From the NCBI GenBank assembly GCA_964429805.1, contig CAYSDH010000121.1, positions 1-5,456 of the forward strand: a stretch of DNA of 5,456 nt, in the 5' to 3' direction. The translations under genes were made by a program, and so were the position numbers. Shown piece after piece: positions 1 to 5,456 of this stretch. The notes under the pieces are model-generated. The model was not told the origin of the DNA and ran no database searches. It was given only the letters and a program-made list of their open reading frames with translations. The DNA comes from CAYSDH01 sp964429805. Its GTDB lineage: Bacteria; Bacteroidota; Bacteroidia; Flavobacteriales_D; JABDKJ01. Numbering within the stretch: the stretch's first letter is position 1; each line of letters begins with the position of its first letter.

Positions 1-1
1 A

Positions 2-877
2 CGCGGTGGTGGAATAATCGATATTGAGCTTGTAGATAAGACTGACGAAGAGCCAGACTACTATCAAATAAAAGGTCTCTTTGAAACTAAAGATGCGATG
101 GGGGCAAACTTCATCAACTCCATACTCGAGCGCTGGTCGACTATATGGAAGGAAGCCGCTCAAGGCTCAGCACACTTCAATGAAGAAGAGAAGAAGAGCT
201 TGATGGTCATCATGTGTATCCTCTCCAACTACACGCCAGACTGCTTGGTGCGTGCAGAAGTATCATGCAAAGTTGACGAACTGTATAACGGGTGGAATGA
301 CCTTACCGCAGATGTATTTGCTGAGAAGTTTAAACAGGCCGTGAGGATTGCTACCGTAGAACCTTACAGAGCCACTACGCACAACAAGGGAATAATGAAC
401 GGTATTGATGCCGTTGTCATTGCCACTGGAAATGACTTTAGAGCCATTGAAGCATGCGCCCACGCCTATGCCGCCCGCGATGGACAGTACCGTAGCTTAA
501 CACACTGCACCATTGAAGATGGGCAGTTTAGATTTTGGATTGACATACCTATGTCTTTGGGAACAGTTGGTGGTATCACGAGTCTGCACCCCATGTGTAA
601 ATTCTCTCTTGACCTCTTGGACCAGCCTGACGCACGTGAACTGATGTGTATTATCGCCTGCAGCGGATTAGCCCAAAACTTTGGGGCGCTTGCCTCTTTA
701 GTCACCACAGGTATTCAGAAAGGGCACATGAAGATGCACTTGATGAACATCATGAATCAGCTGGAATGCACGGATGAAGAAAAGGTGAAAATCATAGAGC
801 ACTTTAAATCAGACACCGTGTCTGTGTCGGCAGTAAAAGAAGTCTTTAAGCAGCTGAGAGGAGAAGTAACGAAGTGA
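2..877 (+). CDS. mvaA: Class II HMG-CoA reductase, 5'-truncated by the window edge
   Basis: This enzyme interconverts HMG-CoA and mevalonate using NAD(P)H; in Bacteroidota it is expected to feed the mevalonate route to isoprenoids. The reading frame is open from base 2, so the in-frame ATG at 98 is internal (it is the Met of the conserved DAMGAN motif) and is not the start. About 291 residues are visible; the family is roughly 430 long, so about 140 N-terminal residues, including the catalytic Glu, lie upstream. Visible hallmarks are GGG..DIE at the left edge, DAMGAN (about 89-106), the HNKGIMNGID segment with the catalytic Lys (386-388), ATGND with the catalytic Asp (434-436), GLAQNFGAL, and the GHM catalytic His (725-727). 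The pattern, including the soluble C-terminus ending near FKQLRG, follows the Pseudomonas mevalonii class II type rather than the eukaryotic class I type. The C-terminus looks complete. Cofactor preference cannot be judged, because the determining residues should lie just left of the window. The gene converges with the next one, with 12 bases between stops and no visible terminator. Confidence 0.95.
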   Translation, partial: RGGGIIDIELVDKTDEEPDYYQIKGLFETKDAMGANFINSILERWSTIWKEAAQGSAHFNEEEKKSLMVIMCILSNYTPDCLVRAEVSCKVDELYNGWNDLTADVFAEKFKQAVRIATVEPYRATTHNKGIMNGIDAVVIATGNDFRAIEACAHAYAARDGQYRSLTHCTIEDGQFRFWIDIPMSLGTVGGITSLHPMCKFSLDLLDQPDARELMCIIACSGLAQNFGALASLVTTGIQKGHMKMHLMNIMNQLECTDEEKVKIIEHFKSDTVSVSAVKEVFKQLRGEVTK

Positions 878-889
878 GTGCTCGGCATT

Positions 890-1546
890 TTAACTGAGCA
901 ACTTTATCGTACTCTTTCTCATTAACTGACTGACGGCATCTCTGTTGATGGCGACTTTCTCTTTGTTAATGATCAGCACGTCAACAGCTGTCATTACTTG
1001 AGTAAACAGCCAGTCTATGATGACCTGTATATCGTCATCGTCTGAAAAGGAAAGTGTCAATTTTATGGTTTCGTTAAAGCCCATTGCCCGCTGACCGCTT
1101 GTGTCCCACAGTCGAATTTTTGCATTTGTTTCTTTTATGATATAAGCCTCTCCGTGCAACATCCACTTTAAGCCTGAGCCAAACATGCGGTATTTGAGTT
1201 CCTTGTCTTTGGTAACAATCTCGATGAGTAGTCCTTCTGTAGCATAAATCTCCATGCCCATTGAGCCAAAAGGTGAAGATGAAGATGAAGATGAAGATGA
1301 TTTTACTTTAACAATGTCATCACCATTGAAAAAAGCCTCTACTCGCTCGCAGAGCTGGGAAATGGACTGATATTTTTCTTTGGCCATTTCCCGCACCTCT
1401 TCATCATCATACTTCTCATACTTATCTGGATGAAAGCGCGCTTGAAGCAACTTCTTTTTCTTTTTAAAATCATCTACATCCAAGTCTGCGAGGTCGCTCT
1501 CGAAGTACTTTTTTAGTAATGACTTTTCTTGGTCGGTCAGCGTCAT
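890..1546 (-). CDS. J-domain (DnaJ-like) protein with poly-Ser linker and unrecognised C-terminal domain
   Basis: A 218-residue cytoplasmic protein with no signal peptide or membrane segment. Residues 1-75 look like a J-domain: a helix I-like stretch, a very basic helix II containing five consecutive Lys (28-32), the HPD tripeptide at 39-41 in RFHPDKY, then a charged helix III. HPD is the motif by which J-proteins stimulate Hsp70/DnaK ATPase, so a DnaK co-chaperone role is inferred. The Gly/Phe-rich region and CxxCxGxG zinc repeats of true DnaJ are absent, so this is a class C (J-domain only) protein. A run of nine Ser (83-91) links to a beta-rich-looking C-terminal part (about 97-218) with GSGLKW and four consecutive Asp (169-172); I do not recognise this domain, which may select the client. 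The frame can be extended to a TTG at 1588, but the ATG at 1546 directly precedes the J-domain and is preferred. No clear Shine-Dalgarno is present. It lies 63 bases downstream of the FTCD gene on the same strand, with no hairpin terminator between, suggesting co-transcription. Confidence 0.85.
   Translation of the reverse strand: MTLTDQEKSLLKKYFESDLADLDVDDFKKKKKLLQARFHPDKYEKYDDEEVREMAKEKYQSISQLCERVEAFFNGDDIVKVKSSSSSSSSSPFGSMGMEIYATEGLLIEIVTKDKELKYRMFGSGLKWMLHGEAYIIKETNAKIRLWDTSGQRAMGFNETIKLTLSFSDDDDIQVIIDWLFTQVMTAVDVLIINKEKVAINRDAVSQLMRKSTIKLLS
1275..1300. repeat. Hexanucleotide tandem repeat (GAAGAT)n inside the J-domain gene
   Basis: Four perfect copies of GAAGAT (1275-1298) plus two further bases. 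Read on the minus strand this gives alternating TCA and TCT codons that encode most of the nine-serine linker. The unit length is a multiple of three, so gain or loss of a copy would change the linker by two Ser without a frameshift. Confidence 0.9.
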
Positions 1547-1609
1547 GATTCTAATATACGGATCAGTCAGTCTCGATGCGCTCGGCAAATGACCTTTTTT
1601 GAGTTTTTA

Positions 1610-3295
1610 TTAAATCTTCTCCTCTACCACGGCTCTAATTTCTTCTTCGAGCTTCATGGTTTTTTCTTGAATGTCGTTACCCTCTTTAATGACTTGCTCG
1701 ACAAATGTCTTGTCATCAAAGTCACCGCAGTTAATCTTCACATTCATAAATGCACCTAGCACACCAGTGCGCGCGCAGAGTGCCCCTACTCCAGCATCTG
1801 TGACTGAATTAGGATTACCAAACTTGGCCATGGCCTCCATCACCTGCATACTCTCATAGCAGGTGCGCATCACATCGAGAGGTACTTCGATGGCATACTT
1901 AGTGGCGCTTTGTATGGCCTCTTTTCGTGCGGCAAGCTCTTCTTCTGTGCCCTTTGGCATCTGAAAGGCAGCCATGATTTTATTAAAAGAGGCCGTGTCT
2001 TCATCTACCAAATATGTGAGCTTCTCAATGTAGGCTTGACCCTTCTCTGCCCAGAGAGAAAACTCCTCCCATCGCTCATCCCAACCGCGCTTGTGCGAAG
2101 ACAAGTTAGCCACCATGGTGCCGAGGCTCACGCCAAGTGTACCAACATAGGCAGAAATACTTCCTCCACCTGGCGCAGGACTCTCACTGGCTGTCTCTTG
2201 AGCAAAGTCGACCAAGTTCATGTCCACTAGTTTTTTCTGAGTAGCGTCTTCTATGAGGTACTCTATGACACGCTGACGCGGATCAAATGGTTTGAGGTCA
2301 TCAAGTCCCAGTGACTTGACGGCTATCTTCATCTTTTCCTTTTCTGAAATTCCGAGTGATCTATTCTGCTTTTTCAAAAAATGGTCGGCCGCATCAAGCA
2401 TGGCTTGTTTTGGTATGAGCCCCACAAGTTCTGAACCAGTCACACGCACACCACGCGCCAGTGCTTTTGCACAAGCCTCATCAAATGCGATGTGCACAGG
2501 CGTGATGGATATGTTAGTCAGGTTGAGTGAGAGCTGAGCCACACCATACTCTTCGATGTACCAGCCGATACCTTTGACAGCTTTTAGCGTACCCGGAATT
2601 CTGACGGGCTCACCGTGCTCATCGGTGACGACTTTACCTGTAATGCCGTTTTCCTTTTTTATACGTCCAGCTTCTCTGATGTCAAAGGCGATGGCATTGG
2701 CACGTCTGGAAGAAGTGGTGTTTAAATTCACATTATACGCCACTAAAAAGTCACGGGCTGAAATGGCCGTAGCACCGGTATTTTTAACTGAGCCTTCAAA
2801 ACTGTTTGGACCAAAATCTGGGGCATAGTCATCAGTAGAGAGCTTGTCTAAACCTTCATACTCGCCTGTGCGGCAATAGGCCAAGTTTTTTCTTTTCTCA
2901 TTGCTTGCCGCATTTTCGTAGAGATAGACTGGCACGTTGAGCTCATCTCCTACTCGCTGGCCCAACTTCTTGGCCCACTTAGCAGTCTCATCCATACTGA
3001 TACCAGCTATGGGTACCAACGGACATACGTCTGTGGCCCCCATGCGCGGATGCTCGCCACTGTGCTTTGACATGTCAATGACTTCAGCTGCTTTTCTTAT
3101 CAACTGATATGCCGCCTCTACCACATACTCAGGCTCACCAACAAAGGTGATGACGGTACGGTTGGTTGAAAATCCGGGGTCTACGTCTAATAGCTTTACT
3201 CCATCAGCCGCCTCTATGACGTCAGTCACTAATTTTATCTTTTCAGGGTCACGTCCCTCTGAAATGTTAGGTACACACTCAATCAGTTGTTTCAT
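1610..3295 (-). CDS. ftcD: Bifunctional glutamate formimidoyltransferase / formimidoyltetrahydrofolate cyclodeaminase
   Basis: A 561-residue fusion enzyme, close to the 541 residues of mammalian FTCD. The first activity moves the formimino group from N-formimino-L-glutamate (from histidine degradation) to tetrahydrofolate, releasing glutamate; the second deaminates 5-formimino-THF to 5,10-methenyl-THF plus ammonia. Residues 1-180 are the formiminotransferase N-domain, opening with the typical ECVPNISEGRD; His82 in GEHPRMGATDVCP is at the same number as the catalytic His of the porcine enzyme. Residues 181 to about 326 form the formiminotransferase C-domain. The cyclodeaminase spans about 357-545, with the Gly-rich ESPAPGGGSISA loop (371-382), the acidic DEDTASF segment (431-437) and NPNSVTDAGVGA (494-505). 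Both halves look intact. The ATG at 3295 matches the family N-terminus and follows an A/G-rich stretch that could serve as a weak ribosome site. Other histidine-utilisation genes (hutH, hutU, hutI) are not in the window. Transcription must start in the divergent region to its right. Confidence 0.97.
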   Translation of the reverse strand: MKQLIECVPNISEGRDPEKIKLVTDVIEAADGVKLLDVDPGFSTNRTVITFVGEPEYVVEAAYQLIRKAAEVIDMSKHSGEHPRMGATDVCPLVPIAGISMDETAKWAKKLGQRVGDELNVPVYLYENAASNEKRKNLAYCRTGEYEGLDKLSTDDYAPDFGPNSFEGSVKNTGATAISARDFLVAYNVNLNTTSSRRANAIAFDIREAGRIKKENGITGKVVTDEHGEPVRIPGTLKAVKGIGWYIEEYGVAQLSLNLTNISITPVHIAFDEACAKALARGVRVTGSELVGLIPKQAMLDAADHFLKKQNRSLGISEKEKMKIAVKSLGLDDLKPFDPRQRVIEYLIEDATQKKLVDMNLVDFAQETASESPAPGGGSISAYVGTLGVSLGTMVANLSSHKRGWDERWEEFSLWAEKGQAYIEKLTYLVDEDTASFNKIMAAFQMPKGTEEELAARKEAIQSATKYAIEVPLDVMRTCYESMQVMEAMAKFGNPNSVTDAGVGALCARTGVLGAFMNVKINCGDFDDKTFVEQVIKEGNDIQEKTMKLEEEIRAVVEEKI

Positions 3296-3515
3296 CTTTT
3301 CTTTTTAGCGACCCGAAGTTAGTAGACTCCTTGGGAATACAAGGCGATGCGGTCAATCCTTCATGCAATTTTCCAATTGAAAAGAGAGGCGCACATACTA
3401 TGCTGATGTTTTTCTTGTTAGCTTAGTACCGAACACCTGAACTATCCGCCTTCTATATTATGTGAAGGCATCATCCCCAGACGTATTTTTTTTTTAGACT
3501 GTAAAACTGTCTCTT
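3296..3515. promoter_or_regulatory. Divergent intergenic region between ftcD and the DUF2157 gene
   Basis: This 220-base stretch separates two divergently transcribed genes, so it should hold both promoters and 5' leaders. No good match to the Bacteroidota -7 consensus (TAnnTTTG) with a correctly spaced -33 element was found on either strand, so no promoter is assigned. It contains a run of ten T (3486-3495) starting 30 bases before the DUF2157 ATG, a 6-bp inverted repeat (3448-3469), and a small AT-rich palindromic patch around 3366-3383 (CAATT / AATTG with a 4-base spacer). No open frame of convincing coding character was seen. Confidence 0.6.
3448..3469. repeat. Inverted repeat GCCTTC-N10-GAAGGC upstream of the DUF2157 gene
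   Basis: Perfect 6-bp arms (3448-3453 and 3464-3469) flank an AT-rich 10-base spacer. The arrangement could be a dimeric-repressor operator or a small leader hairpin for the downstream membrane operon. It is not followed by a T-run close enough to act as a terminator, and 6-bp arms can arise by chance, so any function is inference. Confidence 0.4.
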
Positions 3516-4814
3516 ATGCGAATTCTAAAAGAAATTGATGCGCTGGAAACTGCTGGTGTCATCAATGTCGATACCAAAGAAAGGATCAAAACCTACTACC
3601 TTGACCAAAAGAGCGGACGCGGTACGCTCAGCATCATGCTGGGCATACTGGGCGCGGTACTCGTTGGACTTGGCGTCATACTCTTACTGGCTCATAACTG
3701 GGACTTCTTCCCAAAATGGGTCAAAACCAGCATTGCCTTTTTACCCTTAATCATTGCTCAATCTCTCTGCGCATACACGCTCTTGAAGAAAAGAAATAAC
3801 CGCACGTGGATAGAAAGCAGTAGCACACTTCTCATGTTTAGTATTGGCTCATGCATGGCCATGGTTAGTCAGATTTACAACATCTCTGGCGACCTCAGTG
3901 AGTATCTACTCACGTGGATTGCCCTGTCGGTGCCTGTGCTCTACATCATGCGCTCCAACTTTGCTTCTTTGTTGCTCATCAGCCTTATCACGTGGTACGG
4001 TCATGAGAGCAACGACAGCTTATTTGGCTTTTTTGGTAACAGGTCTAACTCTTACTTCTATTGGCCGCTCATACTTGTAACGGTGCCTTATGTGGTGCGG
4101 CTATACAGAAGTAAAAAAGAAAGTAGCTCATTGTCCATGCACTTTTGGTTTCTCGTGTTTTCTGTGCTGAGCATGCTTATCTATGTGCCAGACAAAAACG
4201 AAAACCTCATGATTATTTTACTCTCGGGGTTTTTCAGCCTGTCATACTTGCTGGGCCGACTCTCATATTTTGAAGGAAAAGGACTGAGAAGTAATCCTTT
4301 CATTTTTATCGGGTTTATTGGTTCAATGGCCTTGATGTACGCCTCAGGATTTTCAGATTTTTGGAGCTTAGACTGGTCTAGGTGTAAGCCAAATCCAGAG
4401 GTGATGATCGAACCTGAGCTCTTAGGCATTTTCTTAGTTACCGTCATTTATCTGGTTCTTGTAGGTCTCTATGTCAAGCGAGAGATGAACAGAAAAATGG
4501 ACTTGTCTGTCTTTATTTTTCCTGCATTCATGCTCATGTTATCGCTGGATCATTATCACCACCTAGCTGCTATCATAGGTAACCTGATAGTGCTGACTCT
4601 GGGCATACGCACTGTGGCAAAAGGCACAAGAGAAAATAATTTTTGGATTACTAATCTCGGTATGCTGATGCTCTGCATACTGATCTGCTGTCGATTTTTT
4701 GACGATGAGATCAGCTTCTTGATACGGGGTGGCTTGTTCTTGTTACTCGGCATCGCCTTTTTCTCAACCAATTATTACATGCTTAAAAAAAGACAGAATC
4801 ATGAAATACAATAG
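3516..4814 (+). CDS. DUF2157-family polytopic membrane protein
   Basis: A 432-residue integral membrane protein of unknown biochemical function. The N-terminal ~35 residues are a soluble, charged helical stretch (ILKEIDALETAGVI) typical of DUF2157 proteins. Then comes the hallmark first membrane helix ending in AHNWDFFPKWVK (59-70), and a second motif QIYNISGD (119-126), also characteristic of the family. By eye I count about 12-14 hydrophobic segments, near residues 38-59, 70-90, 104-121, 131-145, 148-162, 183-196, 208-224, 230-248, 261-279, 301-320, 331-343, 350-366, 378-393 and 399-420; the exact number needs a topology predictor. The C-terminus is short and basic. The ATG at 3516 gives the expected family N-terminus; no Shine-Dalgarno is visible. 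Its last 14 bases overlap the start of the GDYXXLXY-family gene, a partnership familiar for DUF2157 genes, suggesting a membrane complex. Family membership is confident; function is not known. Confidence 0.88.
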   Translation: MRILKEIDALETAGVINVDTKERIKTYYLDQKSGRGTLSIMLGILGAVLVGLGVILLLAHNWDFFPKWVKTSIAFLPLIIAQSLCAYTLLKKRNNRTWIESSSTLLMFSIGSCMAMVSQIYNISGDLSEYLLTWIALSVPVLYIMRSNFASLLLISLITWYGHESNDSLFGFFGNRSNSYFYWPLILVTVPYVVRLYRSKKESSSLSMHFWFLVFSVLSMLIYVPDKNENLMIILLSGFFSLSYLLGRLSYFEGKGLRSNPFIFIGFIGSMALMYASGFSDFWSLDWSRCKPNPEVMIEPELLGIFLVTVIYLVLVGLYVKREMNRKMDLSVFIFPAFMLMLSLDHYHHLAAIIGNLIVLTLGIRTVAKGTRENNFWITNLGMLMLCILICCRFFDDEISFLIRGGLFLLLGIAFFSTNYYMLKKRQNHEIQ

Positions 4815-5373
4815 ACTCATCATCACCTTTTTTAGCCTCATGGTTATTGCTCAATTATATGTGCCGGCATCCATGATTATTGGCGCAGAACGCACAGTTA
4901 GTAACGGAAAGACCTTCTTTTTTGAAACTGCCCCCTTAGATCCGACAGACCCTTTTCGTGGTAAGTATGTGCAACTCAGATTTACTGAAGAAAGGCAGAA
5001 AGCAGATAAAAGTGCGGGATATAAGAAGGGTCAAACATTGTATGCACTCATTGAGGAAGACAACCGAGGCAGTGCAAGTATTGCCTCGCTGCAACCCACT
5101 GAACCTGAGAACCATGCTGACTACATTGAAGTTAAGGTAGCCTGGAAAACGAAAAAAAAGCTGCGTCTCACATTTCCATTTTCTCGTTTTTACATGGAAG
5201 AATCTAAAGCGCTTCCTGCTGAAAAATTATACCGCGAAGCAAGCAGCGACTCTTCTATAAAAGCCTTTGCCCGTGTGCATATTAAAGAAGGAAAAGCAGT
5301 GCTCACTGATGTCCTGATAGGCGAGCGATCACTTGTTGAACTTGCAGCAGAATATGAAGAAGATAAAGACTAG
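4801..5373 (+). CDS. GDYXXLXY-family membrane-anchored protein
   Basis: A 190-residue protein with one N-terminal hydrophobic segment (about 5-27) that is either an uncleaved anchor or a signal sequence; the rest is predicted to lie outside the cytoplasm. The diagnostic stretch is PLDPTDPFRGKYVQLRF (45-61), which corresponds to the GDYxxLxY signature, but with Lys for Asp and Phe for the final Tyr. Further family-like features are RFYMEES (129-135) and a C-terminal VHIKEGKAVLTDVLIGE segment (159-175). The family function is unknown; members are commonly found beside DUF2157 genes. The ATG at 4801 is chosen because it places the hydrophobic segment at the N-terminus; an in-frame GTG at 4729 would add 24 residues lying entirely within the preceding gene. 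The start sits 14 bases inside the upstream stop, preceded by an A-rich run, so translation is probably coupled. The two proteins are likely made together and may form a complex. Confidence 0.85.
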   Translation: MKYNRLIITFFSLMVIAQLYVPASMIIGAERTVSNGKTFFFETAPLDPTDPFRGKYVQLRFTEERQKADKSAGYKKGQTLYALIEEDNRGSASIASLQPTEPENHADYIEVKVAWKTKKKLRLTFPFSRFYMEESKALPAEKLYREASSDSSIKAFARVHIKEGKAVLTDVLIGERSLVELAAEYEEDKD

Positions 5374-5419
5374 CCCAGCTACGAACGTCCGCCTGTGCAT
5401 TGCAACTGATACTCTTTTT

Positions 5420-5445
5420 TAGCGAAGGGCGAATGCCCTTCGCTA
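5420..5445. repeat. Perfect 11-bp inverted repeat with 4-base loop, REP/MITE-like
   Basis: The arms TAGCGAAGGGC (5420-5430) and GCCCTTCGCTA (5435-5445) are exactly complementary around a GAAT loop, and the GC-rich stem would fold strongly as RNA or single-stranded DNA. It starts 46 bases after the stop of the GDYXXLXY gene. A six-T run (5415-5420) lies on the 5' side of the hairpin and no T-run follows it, so it is not a canonical intrinsic terminator for the plus strand; a minus-strand transcript would meet A residues after the stem. Position after a gene and strict symmetry suit a dispersed palindromic repeat, though it may still end or stabilise the upstream mRNA. Confidence 0.65.
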
Positions 5446-5456
5446 CAGAGTTCATA

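Noticed and set aside
98..100. ATG at 98 as the start of HMG-CoA reductase.
   Set aside because: The frame is open to the window edge and the 32 upstream residues contain conserved family sequence, so this Met is internal.
1547..1588. N-terminal extension of the J-domain protein from a TTG at 1588.
   Set aside because: The extra 14 residues lie before the usual start of a J-domain and use a rare start codon; the ATG at 1546 fits better.
1551..1589. Possible Bacteroidota promoter on the minus strand before the J-domain gene: TTTG at 1586-1589 and TATATTAG at 1551-1558.
   Set aside because: The spacer is 27 bases, too long for the usual -33/-7 arrangement, and the putative -7 ends only 4 bases before the ATG, leaving no room for a start site and leader.
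1529..2828. Several plus-strand open frames opposite ftcD and the J-domain gene.
   Set aside because: They lie antisense to strongly supported genes, show no recognisable domains, and have the compositions expected of shadow frames.
3299..3316. CTTTTTAGCGA before ftcD resembles the CTTTTTTAGCGA at the left edge of the terminal palindrome, hinting at a second repeat copy.
   Set aside because: Similarity stops after about a dozen bases and there is no matching inverted arm; chance similarity in T-rich DNA is likely.
3329..3344. Short hairpin CCTTG / CAAGG in the divergent intergenic region.
   Set aside because: Five base pairs with a six-base loop and no following T-run is within chance expectation.
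4729..4800. Earlier GTG start for the GDYXXLXY-family protein.
   Set aside because: It would put 24 residues in front of the hydrophobic N-terminal anchor and overlap the DUF2157 gene by 86 bases; the ATG at 4801 is the natural start.

Overview
The window looks like a chromosomal segment from a Bacteroidota (Flavobacteriia-like) bacterium. The evidence is indirect: a class II HMG-CoA reductase, a fused formiminotransferase-cyclodeaminase, A-rich stretches instead of clear Shine-Dalgarno sites before several starts, and a DUF2157/GDYXXLXY membrane pair. No phage, plasmid, tRNA, rRNA or CRISPR signature was seen, and no gap between genes exceeds 300 bases.

Layout. (1) Positions 2-877, plus strand: the C-terminal two thirds of a class II HMG-CoA reductase (mevalonate pathway); the 5' end lies outside the window. 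(2) Positions 890-1546, minus strand: a small J-domain protein with a poly-serine linker encoded by a hexanucleotide repeat, followed by a C-terminal domain I do not recognise. It converges on the reductase gene with only 12 bases between the stop codons. (3) Positions 1610-3295, minus strand: the full-length bifunctional enzyme FTCD (histidine breakdown to one-carbon folate), 63 bases upstream of the J-domain gene and probably co-transcribed with it. (4) Positions 3296-3515: a 220-base divergent intergenic region with a ten-T tract and small inverted repeats. (5) Positions 3516-4814 and 4801-5373, plus strand: a polytopic DUF2157 membrane protein and a GDYXXLXY-family membrane-anchored protein, overlapping by 14 bases and so almost certainly translationally coupled. 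(6) Positions 5374-5456: a tail containing a perfect 11-bp inverted repeat that resembles a dispersed palindromic (REP/MITE-like) element more than a terminator.

How the genes work together. The only strongly supported functional unit is the DUF2157-GDYXXLXY pair, whose role is uncharacterised. The reductase and FTCD are housekeeping metabolic enzymes from unrelated pathways, and the J-domain gene next to FTCD may simply be a passenger on its transcript. I did not find convincing evidence of a new defence, mobile or biosynthetic system. The items most worth a second look are the membrane pair, the J-domain protein with its slippage-prone linker, and the terminal palindrome.
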